Source of the DNA: Pieris napi
Lineage: Eukaryota > Arthropoda > Insecta > Lepidoptera > Pieridae
Assembly: GCF_905475465.1 (NCBI RefSeq)
Contig: NC_062239.1
Location: forward strand, 6,634,001 to 6,698,000
DNA: 64,000 nt
Direction: 5' to 3'
Of the stretch, positions 22,438 through 33,412 are shown one piece after another. The first letter of the stretch is position 1, and every line of letters begins with the position of its first letter. A model generated the notes under the pieces. It made no database searches and was not told where the DNA came from. It worked only from the letters and a program-made list of their open reading frames with translations. A program made the position numbers and the translations under genes.

Positions 22438-22740
22438 TTATGTATCGCAAAAAGAGACAGCGCGGCCGCTGTAATTATTTCGACGGCTGCCATTTCCGAA
22501 ACTTGAAAGCAAAGCAAAGCGAGTGGTAGGGCAGTATGTAAACACACACTCCTCTCGATCCTGCTGCAGCAGTATTTGAGAAATTATCGCCGGCAGCGCG
22601 AGGGGCAGCGGCAGGGGCTGAATGTAAATGAGATATAAAATTGAAGGCCAATATAAGTTCAAGCTACGTGGAAGGGGTGGGGGCCCGATTATGTCTCTAT
22701 GCATTGGGGCCGTTGTCCATCTACCCACGTCACTGCAAAT
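22438..22740. other. GC-rich patch, possible DNA-transposon end
   Basis: Much richer in G+C than its flanks. The right edge, read in reverse, begins GCAGTGACGTGGGTAGATGG and continues with GGGGCCC/CCCACCCC runs, reminiscent of the ends of insect DNA transposons. No partner end was found. A 96-codon minus-strand frame has no recognisable domain and is not called. Confidence 0.25.
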
Positions 22741-22896
22741 AGCACTTTTTCTAGTATGTCTTTTACGATGCTCATTGGAGCTCTCGGTACATTAAGTCCT
22801 AGAATAGAAGCAATTTAATTATCGATACCAATAATGATTATCAGATTTTTTAGTAAGTTATTATAAATTTAAATACAAATCACACTTTAAATAAAT

Positions 22897-23067
22897 CAGG
22901 CGCTACAACTTTTTTAAGGTCTTGGTCTTATTTCTGTATCTATTTCATGATCATTTGTCAATCTAATAGGCAAGTAAATAATCAGCCTCATGTGCCTGAC
23001 ACGCGCCTTAGACTAAGGCAAGCCGATTTCCTCACGATGTTTTCCTTCACTTTTTCTGTGAGATGTT
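22897..23067 (-). repeat. SINE family A, 5'-truncated
   Basis: On the minus strand it holds CATCGTGAGGAAATCGGCTTG, the GTGTCAGGCAC-like core, TTGCCTATTAGATTGACAAATGATCATG and the ending GTAGCGCCTG. The tRNA head is missing. Confidence 0.75.
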
Positions 23068-23498
23068 CAATCTGTGTATCTCATGATGTAGTGGTTTGGT
23101 AGGTTTGGTTAGGAGGAGGGATTTTTTGCTATAAAATAAAAAACTTATTTATTATTAAGATTAACAATAAATGAATAAAATCAACTACATTTCCATATCA
23201 CATGAATGATCTTACCTAGTAATGACAATAATTGATACAGCATTGGATCTTCAATCTTTTCGTCCATGTTAAACAATTCGAAATGCAAATGGCACATTAC
23301 AATAGGTTTTTTTATTTTTTTTATACATGTATAATGTATATTTTCTTTAGCTAATTCCCCGTATTGAGGAACTTATGTGAGTATAGATATTATCATTACC
23401 AAAATAGCATTTGCAGTAACGATCACGTACTACCTATTTCTGTTAACAATTTTTTGTATTATTTTTTTTTTTTACAGCAAATTTTAGAAAGATGTCTC

Positions 23499-23639
23499 TT
23501 ACGTTATTCCTTTGAAGTTTGTCTCTGTCATTATCACTCCCATAATTGGTTCAGTGTTGTACCTGACGTAGCCATACATTGGACATACAGTCAGGACATG
23601 TAATACCGACTCTTCAGCTGTATTGATACAAGGACAGTC
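23499..23639 (-). pseudogene. LINE ORF2 C-terminal fragment (R1/jockey-like)
   Basis: A 46-residue minus-strand peptide beginning DCPCINTAEESVLHVLTVCP and ending at TAA. It has the C-x-C...E-S/T-x2-H-x4-CP zinc-knuckle pattern found near the C-terminus of R1/jockey-type reverse transcriptases. Upstream coding is lost. The family name is inferred from the motif. Confidence 0.5.
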
Positions 23640-24491
23640 AGAATTTAGCTTTAGATTTAGGTTAACTATTGAAATTGTGATTGAATGTGAAAATCGGAAT
23701 CAGGTCGAGCTTACTAACGCGTAATTTTTAGCTGCTGGCTTCAAAGTCATATTTTTAACTATTCATCAGCATTGAATGAAACAAATGAAGTGGTTTTTTC
23801 GTTGACAAGAATTAGATTGTACAAGAAACGTCAGCCTGTGGATAAATAGTTTGTATAAGAGGAAAAAAATAAAACAAATTGTTTAACAGGAATATAATTA
23901 TTAAATCATTAGCATAGCATTACTTAAACTGAGAACAATATACACAGCATATAGACACAGAAAAAAAACGTAATTAATACTCAGTAATCTTTAGAAACTC
24001 ACTACTAGGGTTAATATTTTATAAAATACATTTAAGACCGGTTATTATTGTAATCTATACAATTGGTATAGCTTACTATATAAGTATTTATACGTGACAA
24101 TTATTTATTATATACCATCAGAGTACATACAGAGAAGTACAGTACAGTAGAGGATACAAGGGTGCCTGCGGCCGTTACGTGTTTACGTCAAGTGTTTACG
24201 TCTTAGAGATTTTTGTCTTGGAAAGTATGTACATATATCACATTATTAATTAGAAACATTTTTTTCAAATTCTTAGGACTGACTCAAATCTGAACAAATT
24301 GAATGTTATAAGATTTTAAACTATTCAGTATACAGAGACCTAAACTAGTATTTAACAAGTAAACTTTACATTAATATGGCATGTAGATGAAAAAAGGAGA
24401 TTTATAAATGACGACTAGAATTTTAAATTGATAATATAACTATTATTATTTACATCTCACGATATACAATAAAATTGAAAAGGTAGACTTT
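23640..24491. other. Likely 3' UTR and flank of the proline-rich gene
   Basis: AT-rich. On the minus strand this lies directly downstream of the stop at 24492, so part of it is probably 3' UTR; no poly-A signal can be chosen with confidence. No repeat is recognised. Confidence 0.35.
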
Positions 24492-25448
24492 TTAATCTGT
24501 TAAAGTTTGTTCATCGTCAACATCCGAATTTTTTTCGTCATTTTTGCTAACTTTAGCTTCTCTATGTTCGTGATTATGCAGACCATCATAGACGCGTTTT
24601 AAATTCTTCATAACATATGAAGCACCAGTTTTATTGAACCCACCGTTCCTCTCAAAATACTCCTCAGCATTCGCACCGCGCACCGGTACAGAAAAAGCTG
24701 ATAAATGTCTAGGTCTCTGCCCAAAATCTTTGCCCAATCGTTTTTCTAGCGGCTCCTCTGCTCGAGTTTCAGAAGTATTAGGATCTTCCACAGCTCTCTT
24801 TCTATCATATATATGTCCTGATACGCGTAAATCAATGAAAAAATTAAGAGGGTCTACGCCGAATTGGGGGTTATAAATTGGGGGATACCACATGGGAGGT
24901 GGTGGTGGGAGGATCAGGTTAGGTTGGGGGACAGATTGTTCGATATTCCTTGGGATGCATGGAGATGGTTTTGGTAGCTCTTCTGTACCCACATCGACGA
25001 ATGTTGATTGACGTCCAGGCGGTCCAGGACTCTCACTCGACTTTGGCGGCTCAGGTTTAGGTGAAAGGATTCTAGGCAACGGATCACAAATCCTGGGTTG
25101 CTTATCCACAGTTAGTTCTAGGGGAACTTCTGGTCTTGTTTCTTCTTTCTTTTCTTCCTCCTGTTTTGCCCAATCGCGTCTCCAGTCGTTTTCATTTTCA
25201 GCAAAGTATTTATGAGATCTGCGCTTAAAACGGCGGTGATAGTGCGGTGGTCGACAACCTTGGCGAGCGTTGACAAAGGATCGAAGCATTTCACTGAAGA
25301 AGAAAGCATGAGGTTGCAAGGGGAGAGCACTGTAGAGATATGGTGGTGTTGCAGCCAACAGTCGCGATACCAACTCTGTGTTGCGAAGCTCCCGGACATG
25401 GGTCTTCTGAGTTCCATCTGGAAGCTTCTCTTCTTGAACTGAACTCAT
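24492..25448 (-). CDS. Uncharacterised proline-rich protein, terminal exon
   Basis: 318 residues beginning MSSVQEEKLPDG. I prefer this Met over one 20 codons upstream because a polypyrimidine tract and AG (25451-25452) put a 3' splice site two bases before the ATG; the upstream extension (YVFFFTD) is intron. Seen in order: a hydrophobic, probably helical part about 18-64; a basic patch 66-80 (HYHRRFKRRSHKYF); a Glu/Lys-rich charged stretch; proline-rich segments including a PPPPP run before WYPPIYNPQF; and a charged, Asp/Glu-rich tail ending DDEQTLTD. No signal peptide, membrane segment or known catalytic motif. A 5' non-coding exon must lie at higher coordinates and was not found. Not recognised; low complexity suggests a nuclear or scaffold protein, which is inference only. 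Confidence 0.7.
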   Translation of the reverse strand: MSSVQEEKLPDGTQKTHVRELRNTELVSRLLAATPPYLYSALPLQPHAFFFSEMLRSFVNARQGCRPPHYHRRFKRRSHKYFAENENDWRRDWAKQEEEKKEETRPEVPLELTVDKQPRICDPLPRILSPKPEPPKSSESPGPPGRQSTFVDVGTEELPKPSPCIPRNIEQSVPQPNLILPPPPPMWYPPIYNPQFGVDPLNFFIDLRVSGHIYDRKRAVEDPNTSETRAEEPLEKRLGKDFGQRPRHLSAFSVPVRGANAEEYFERNGGFNKTGASYVMKNLKRVYDGLHNHEHREAKVSKNDEKNSDVDDEQTLTD

Positions 25449-25609
25449 ATCTGTAAAAAAAAACACATAATAAATGTTAACTGTACCTAAATACATAGAG
25501 CGATTCATAAATTCTTCTCTATTTGTATTGATTTTATTTTATTGTGTAGATATATTTATATAGGTAAAGTATCTAGTCTTTTGTGCGTAAAACATAGTTT
25601 TTTTATTTG

Positions 25610-25742
25610 CCTTCACCGTAGGAGCAAGTACTAATTGCGAATATAAAAGAAAATTCCATTGGTGCACAGCCGTGATTCGAACGCAGGACTTTAGGAATGA
25701 GGGTCGCAACTTGCACGCTTAAGTCACTAGGCCAATACTGCC
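25610..25742 (-). repeat. SINE family A, head portion
   Basis: The reverse strand reads GGCCTAGTGACTTAAGCGTG, a damaged B-box-like GTTCGAATCACGGCTGTGCACC and AATGGA. The rest of the body is missing or decayed beyond the GGTGAAG-like edge. Confidence 0.65.
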
Positions 25743-26250
25743 CAAAATAACTACAAAAGTACTTAATGTGTAAGTAACGTACATTTTAACATTAATTAAC
25801 GTTGAAAGATTGTGTTCTGCGTAAGATGGATTCTTTTTTAAATTATATACTATAGGCGTATCTATATTTCAATATCTAGTCAGATTCATTGATATATTAA
25901 TGTATATAGTACTCATTCGTCTGTCGACATCGATTTTTCAGCTCGATGGCGTTTTATTGCCAATATTCCGATGAATGTCATACATCCGTATCGAGGCTCG
26001 GATTCAGCTGCTTCTTTATTTTTAATTCAAACCCCGATTTGAATAAAAGTGAACGTGTGACAGCACTACCGAAAATATACGCCTTTATCTATAACAACTA
26101 TCTTTCTTATATATATTGTATAAACTACTTTTTATTTTATTCTTGCAATGTATATGAAAGATGTGACAACCTATTCTTATACAGACAGATATAATTTCTA
26201 ATAAATTGGCTTGTGTCTTCATTATTAAATAATATATTTTATACTAATTA
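25743..26250. other. Upstream of the proline-rich gene
   Basis: Should contain intron or promoter of the minus-strand gene. An 82-codon plus-strand frame at 25946-26194 has no support. Nothing else recognised. Confidence 0.35.
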
Positions 26251-26558
26251 CTAGCTGACCTGGCAAACGTCGTTTTGCCATGTATATCATGTATAATAAA
26301 AAATAGGGGTTGAGCGTAGAGGGGTGAAAATTAGTGGTTGTATGTATTTTTATAAAAAAATAAAGATAAAAACATTTATTTAAAAATTTAAAAAAAAGTT
26401 AGGGGTGGACTACCCTTAACATTTAGGGGGATGAAAAATAGATGTTGTCCGATTCTCAGTTATACCCTATATGCACACAAAATTTCATGAGAATCGGTCA
26501 AGCCGTTTCGGAGGAGTTTAACCACAAACACCGCGACACGAGAATTTTATATATTAGA
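26251..26558 (-). mobile_element. Non-autonomous Helitron, copy 2
   Basis: On the minus strand it starts TCTAATATATAAAATTCTCG after a host A and ends TTTGCCAGGTCAGCTAG before a host T. A GGCAAA/TTTGCC hairpin sits 11 bases from the 3' end, as in Helitrons. About 310 bases, no coding capacity. Close relative of 57484-57798. Confidence 0.8.
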
Positions 26559-26631
26559 TGTAAGTTCTTAATCTACATTGTTATGATAATAATTAAACAT
26601 GGATAAATTGATAACTAACTAAAATGTTTGG

Positions 26632-26730
26632 TTCTTGTGGTAGTGTACCTTCAATGTAGCATTTGCTCGCTGTGTTGCGGTACTTATTCGTGGAGTGAGG
26701 AAAGCACCAGCGCTGGGATACTGTCTACGA
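26632..26730 (-). pseudogene. RLE-type LINE 3' fragment, family 2
   Basis: The minus strand reads CAGCGCTGGTGCTTTCCTC, ACGAATAAGTACCGCAACACAGCGA and GAAGGTACACTACCACAAG. It aligns by eye with the end of the ORF and start of the 3' UTR at 35848-36050. Heavily 5'-truncated and decayed. Confidence 0.6.
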
Positions 26731-28265
26731 GGCGTCAACATAAATCTTTAATTCGCATCTGTGCACATGAATACGGCCTAAGAGTCTCAACTCCTTAGGT
26801 ATTACCAAGATCGATTTTGTACATCTAAATTCTAACCTATACTGTGATAGAAAGCCTCTATCGACGGTATCCAACATAACACCCCTCTTCCGCGTGTGAG
26901 GTTACAAAGATTGCACACATACATACTAATAAACCCTCAAATAGGAATTAAATGTCACATTACCATATCATTGAACGATTTTCAAGTGAAAACGATACAA
27001 TATCGGATTTGTATGACAATAGGGTGGGCGATGGGGAGTTGCGGGGAAGTAGGGGAGTACAATGTATCTATTCAAACAGTGGAAGCGTGATGAAATCTTA
27101 CGTACGCGACGATGAGCAAATATGTTCCACCCTCAATAAAAAACAAATGTGTTAATATTACGTTTGTTAATTGTCTACTAGAATCAATGAAACATTGTAA
27201 ATGTATCCAGTGACTAATGATTTATTATTATTATTATTTTATAGTGATTTTGGTATTTTGCAAATAATACGCTTTACATTTACGTATAAGAGATATACAC
27301 ATTACACATATATAAGAGACTCAGACTTATACGTCAAAATTCAATAAAATTTCTTTTTTTCTTTTAATTCATTCTTCTTCTTTCTCTTTATTCTTCATTC
27401 TTTTTAATTAATTCTTTTCTGTTGTTTAATTTCAGTTTTCTATTTGTTATGTATTGATGTACTTATTTGATTATGTTTCACAATGTTTTAAAATGTAATC
27501 TGTTTTGGCTTTGTATATTGTCTAAGTGTTTTCTTTTTATAATATGTATATGTGTTGCTGTTAGATTACTTATATATATAAATACATTTTCTCAGTCTTT
27601 TAGTCAGGAACTTAGTCTTATCACTGTCATAATTTATTTTATTGTTATTTAATGCGTGAAAATATTAGTATTTATAGACTATATTTATATATTTATTTAA
27701 GCTGGATACATCTTCAGAGCGATTAGATTCTTATTAAACCCTAATAATTGTTTATTTGCCGATTATTTAAAGTTTAATGGAGCACGAATCGCGAATATCG
27801 ATTCTACAAAGCTGTCATCCAAATGTGTGTTATTCCTTAGAAATATTCAATTAAATACGAGAGATATAAGAGATTGAATTAACTGATTTAATACGGAGAT
27901 TTGAACGATTTTCGTCTGAAATTACCATATTTGGAACTTTATTTCCAGGGGATAAAGCTTTTTACGGATAAATAATTGTGGAGGTGTCCTGTCACACGGC
28001 AGCGAACGTTAATTTCCATATTAAAACCGTCACAAAGGAAGCAGATTCAAAAACGTCGCTCGCGGCTGGGTGGTTGAGAATAATGGGAGCTACGAATTTT
28101 GGAAGAGGCTAGAGCTATACGAACCGAATTACTGAGTCCCGAGAGAGAGAGGGTCTTTTTCATTGGTTTAGAAATTGCGTGCGTTTTTTATTACAATACA
28201 TTTTAATTAATACTTAAAAAACTTCACTAATTATTTATGTCATCAATAAATTACTTATATATATA
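26731..28265. other. Gene-free stretch, possible conserved non-coding DNA
   Basis: No coding exon or shared repeat. About 27700-28140 is less simple in composition than its flanks (GGGATAAAGC, GCTCGCGGCTGGGTGG, GGAGCTACGAATTTTGG) and looks like constrained non-coding sequence. This is only an impression from composition; conservation cannot be seen in one sequence. Confidence 0.3.
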
Positions 28266-28982
28266 CAGTCAAAACCGGTTATAACGACATTGAAGGGACC
28301 GTATAGTTGCCGACGTTATATCCGATAGTCGTTATAAGCAATGTCATATATTATATATACACAAGTATAGTTCATATGTATGTACAATACATACAAGTTA
28401 TATTATCATAGTTATCTATCTAGAATAGGTAGGTATGGGTTATAATATGGTATGTTAATATTATAATATGTAAACGAGTCAAAAAGAAACAAAAATATTT
28501 ATTACGAAATAATTAGGTACAAAAGTAATCAGTCATTTTGGTCTGTTTTTTTTAGCCCAGTCTCAAATATTTTTTGCATTTTACGTTTCATACGCCTCAA
28601 GGTATGAGTATCACCAGTATCAAACTGTTCGTTAAAGGCAACAAATTTTTTTAAGAGCCTCGGAAATCGTTGTTGGCTGAAAGTGTTCGTTGGGATAAAG
28701 TGCGTAGGTTATAATATGCCTAAATATTCATTCAACGCCTCTAAATAAGATTTAAAATCGTTTGGATTGTTTTGTTTTGCTGAGACAAGAAGCGGTTGGT
28801 CGTTATAGCCGATTAATATCGATAAAATTTCGTCGTTGTAAGCGATATATCGCTGTATCCGATGTTGTTATAAGCGGTTTGTTTACTGAATAGTTTACTA
28901 GGGATTCGGACGGGACCGTACAATCTGGTTGTAATAACCGATAGGTCGTTGTAAACGATGTCGTTATAAACGGTTTTGACTG
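28266..28982. mobile_element. pogo/Tigger-like DNA transposon, internally deleted
   Basis: Begins CAGTCAAAACCGGTTATAACG and ends CGTTATAAACGGTTTTGACTG, ~25-bp imperfect terminal repeats with a flanking TA on each side. Further GTCGTTATA-type motifs recur inside. The minus strand at about 28550-28790 still shows broken coding (FKSYLEALNEYL, LRRMKRKMQKIFE) that resembles the tail of a Tigger transposase. Non-autonomous. A 76-codon frame at its right end is made of the repeats and is not a gene. Confidence 0.75.
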
Positions 28983-29904
28983 TATATATATGAATGATTT
29001 TTTTGTATGCGTTTGGGTGGCGCTCGGATTGGTTTAGATTCACAAATCAGCCCTGCAGATGGCGGTGCAGTCGGTATCTAGGTTATTGATCTATACTTCA
29101 AATAATCTGGTATATATATAAATCTTCTGTGCATTTGTTCGTAATTAAACTAATAATTTTTTTTCTGTGTTCGAGTGCAGTCCAGAAAGATTTACATTAT
29201 TAGACACCTTTTGTACGTAAGACGTGTGTAAAGGACAACGTCTGTCGGATCCACTAGTATATTATTAAGTTTTATTATGAGTTCTGTAAATGTACATCTT
29301 GCTAATAAATTACACATTTTATTAATAGTGACGTCACTATTTCAGATAGAACAGTAGATAATAGAGTATAGTTTAATAATTAATTCTCAAAATCTTAAAA
29401 TACCTCTTCAATTCATTCATACATCCCATCCCTGCAAACAATATTGCGCTCAGATACCGTCGGGGTATGATAATCGCGTCAAAACGCACGTGAAGTGCCC
29501 CCACAACCCCCTTCGCGAGGGGGGCTAAGCCGGTGACAGCTTTTAAACGTACCCGATTATCTGACTGAGTGTACTTACCAGACAGACGGTTGAAACATTA
29601 TGATTTATAGCTTGAAGTTACAATTGTCTGAAGGTTTTAGATTCTGGCGTCTTATCATTTGCGTAATATATTGCAAATACTGTTTAACGAGAAAATACTA
29701 TCGTAAGAGTTGCTTATATCGACGCTCGATGTTCTTTTGTTTGTGAATTTTTTTTACCGTTTATGATTATCGGAAAATTGATTTGTTTTTAATTACTTTT
29801 TACGCAAAAACGTAATTGTCATCCAATTTTTATTATTATTCTTCGACTTTTCGACAATTTTTTTGTGTTTATAAATGCTTTGCTTTGTTCCATTATTTAT
29901 GTCT
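28983..29904. other. Spacer left of the RLE retrotransposon
   Basis: No gene recognised. A GC-rich snap-back at about 29509-29525 (CCCCCTTCGCGAGGGGG) stands out in AT-rich sequence; its role is unknown. Confidence 0.4.
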
Positions 29905-32900
29905 AACTTGTATATTGAAAAATTGACTTGCGAAATTGCATGGAAGTAAACATATATTGCATGGAAGTAAACAAATTCAATAAAAATTTAAATTACAAAA
30001 AAACATGAGATGGGAAAAATTTGTGTTGTGCAAAGTTTGTGAAATGGACCAATGAATAGTGGCCAGACGAGCATTGCTTCCTCCTAAACCTGAACTCTTC
30101 TGTTTTTCTCTGTGCTCCCGCTTTTGCTTGTGTTTGTGCTCTTTATTTTGCTTTTTATTTTATTAGCTACGCGGTTGCTAAGGCAACGTCCAATTGCAAG
30201 TCCATCCTGTGACGAAACGACGAATGCGTTTTGTATCCAAAACCAGCAGCATTCATTTTTATTTTTGACTTTGACCTATTTTTTGTTATCAGTGTCCTTT
30301 TTAAGTAACTTTTTTGTGTTTTTAAATTTGTTTTAAGTAATTTTTTTTTTTTTTGTGTTTTTAAATTTGTTTTAAGTTATTGTTTATTTTTTTTTATGTA
30401 AGTACTTAACTGTTGTGAATGCAGACCGTGACCCTATCTTGTGATGGCACGTCGAACGCGTCCCATTCATGTACATTTTGCAACAAGTCTTTCAAATCTT
30501 TGAAAGGCCTTAAAATACACATTACTAAAACACACAGGAACTGTATTAGCCAGACCAGTTCACTTTTAGAAATCCTTCCCATTATTCCGAGTGCGCCTAC
30601 TTTTGTAGCCAACGCTCCAACTTCTTTCCATACATTACTTAGCCATTTGAAAAATAGTTTACCCATTGTTAAAAGAATCCCTCGAGGAGCTCGAATAACT
30701 GTTGCTACACATTTGTCAAAATTAATCCAGAAATGTTATTTAAGCAATTGTACTCAAGACTGGCAGAACCTATTTTTATTTTCATACAGTACACTACATA
30801 TAATAAAAACTGATGAACCGAATTTATCCCTGACACAAAAGATAAAGAATAACTGTGCTGTAAGTTCCTCACCTTCTCCCGCACCTCTAATTAAACATGA
30901 TGCCCCTTTTAATCGCAAAAAACTCATCGAGAACAAAATTTGTGACGGAGATCTTAAAGGTGCCGCTCGCCTTTTGTTCTCCAATGACGTGCTATCGCCA
31001 GATACCCCTGACACCCTTGAGGCATTACGGACAAAACATCCCCCAGCTCCAGTAAACCCATATTTTCTCGACCCACCAACAGCAGGACAAGCATGCCTTA
31101 AAATTCGAAACAAAGATGTAACTGATGCAATTTTATCTTTTAAACCAGGTTCGGCTGCAGGCTTGGATGGAATCTCACCCCAACATTTGAAAGATTTAAC
31201 ATCGCATTCTGTGGGTGATGCAGGCGAGCAACTTATTAACTCGATCACAAAATTAATAAATTTTATGTATTCCGGGGATGTCAATACAGAAATTGTTCCC
31301 ATTCTTTTCGGCGCGAACCTCATTGCCCTCACTAAAAAGGACGGAGGGGTGAGACCAATTGCTGTTGGTTCAACACTAAGACGTCTGGCTTCCAAAATTG
31401 CTGTTCGACATATTTTACCAAAATTAAATTCAGAATTTGAACCTGTACAGTTAGGCTTCGGTGTGAAAGGAGGGTGTGAGGCAGCCGTCCATGCCCTACG
31501 CTCTTTCCTAAGTCACGGACAGCCAGACGTGTTGCTCAAAATTGATGTGAAAAATGCATTTAATTCGGTAAATAGGGATACCCTGCTGACTGAAATAAAA
31601 CAACATATACCGGAAATATACAATTATCTTCTTCTCAGTTACGCTGATCCAACTAAATTGTTATATCGTTCTAATGAACTTTCCTCGGAAGTAGGTTGTC
31701 AACAGGGTGATCCCCTTGGGCCTGCAATTTTTAGTTTGGCTATAAATCCGATAATCAAAAATCTAAATTCTAATTTCAATGTTTGGTATTTGGACGACGG
31801 AACCCTAGGAGGTGATGTGGATACTGTGTTTTCGGACCTTCTTTTAATCAAAAATAAATTTGAAGCCATTGGTTTGGAGCTTAATTTTAACAAATGCGAA
31901 CTTTTCATAAATAACTGCGACTTAAATTTAAATGATGTAAAAAAAAAATTTCAAATTTTGGCTCCAAATATTAAAATAGTTAACAGGAATTCCCTTTACC
32001 TTTTAGGTTCTCCAATTTTTAATGAATCTATTTCTGATTATATTCATACTTCAATTACTAAATTTCAAAATTCTGCTGACCGTCTCCTTGAAATTAGTCC
32101 ACATTATGCACTTTGCATCTTAAAATTCTGTCTTTTCCTCCCAAAATTTACGTATGTGCTCCGTTGCTGCTCCTTTTGGAATCACCCAGATCTTTTAACA
32201 CCATTAGACGACTTAATCAAAATTACCTTAGAATCACTTCTTAATATGCAGCTGAACGAGCAATCTTGGACCCAAACTTCCCTACCCATCCGTTATGGTG
32301 GTTTAGGGATTCGCAAAATTTCCAGTGTCGCTTTGCCAGCCTTTCTATCTTCTGTCCATAGTTCAGCAAATCTCATAAGTAAAATTTTAAGGGCTTCCCC
32401 TTCAAACTTTGAGATTGCTGGCTTGGAAGAAGCTAGAAACGCTTTCTTGATTGCATGCCCAGGTCAAAATTTTCCATTATCTCTAAATTCACAGAGGAGC
32501 TGGGATGACATACACTGCAAACTGACTTTTGACGATCTTTTGAGTTGTAGTACAGGTTCGGCGCGTGCTAGGCTTTTGGCCGTGGGTACGCATGAGGCCG
32601 GCTACTGGCTTCACGCTTACCCATCGTCAAATACAGGAACTTTTCTTGAGCCTGACACGCTTCGAATCGCAACCTGTCTACGGCTTGGGGTTCCGGTCTG
32701 CGCTCCTCATATATGTCCCTGTGGCAGTGATGTCGACAAGTTAGGACATCACGGCCTGTCATGCCAAAAAAGTGCAGGCCGCTTCTCGAGACATGCCGCA
32801 CTTAACGATATCATACGCCGTTCCCTTGCCACCGTCAACGTGCCAAGTCTACTTGAGCCGAGTGGTATTGCAAGGGACGATGGCAAGAGACCGGACGGTA

Positions 32901-33381
32901 TGAGTTTGATTCCATGGAAGATGGGTCGGGTACTGGTATGGGATGCAACCTGTTCAGACACGCTGGCCCCTTCCCATCTACATGGAACCAACTACAGAGC
33001 TGGTGCGGCTTGTGAAGCGGCTGAAAAAAATAAAGCATGCAAATACAGGGGTCTGGGCTCAGAATATGATTTTGTCCCATTCGGTGTCGAGACCCTTGGT
33101 CCGTGGGGTCCTAGCGCTTTAAGGCTTTTTAAAGAAATTTCAAAAAGGTTAGTCGACATCACAGGAGACCGAAGATCTGGCAGTTAGTCTAGCAATTCAA
33201 AGGGGGTACGCTGCCAGTATCTTCGGAACCTTGCCTAAAGGGACTCCTTTTAATAATATATTTTAGTTTATGTTAAGTTTAGTTATTTATTTCAATGTAT
33301 ATTATTTTATTATTAGTTTTATGTGTCTATAGTTACTACCAAAGTGTATTTTAATATTAATAAATGAGTTTTACTTCTAAG

Positions 33382-33412
<31 letters not shown>

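Noticed and set aside
22438..22728. 96-codon GC-rich minus-strand frame
   Set aside because: No recognisable domain; composition and the right edge suggest part of a transposon.
24492..25508. Longer 338-residue version of the proline-rich protein
   Set aside because: The extra 20 N-terminal residues are read from a polypyrimidine tract and splice acceptor, so they are intron.
28813..29043. 76-codon minus-strand frame with repeated peptide pieces
   Set aside because: Made from the repeated terminal motifs of the pogo/Tigger-like element.
29935..29973. Short spaced direct repeats, CRISPR-like at first glance
   Set aside because: Only two 18-bp units 3 bases apart, in a eukaryotic LINE 5' UTR.
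30754..33080. Several 69-213-codon antisense frames
   Set aside because: All lie opposite the reverse transcriptase frame, which has clear catalytic motifs; they are codon-bias shadows.
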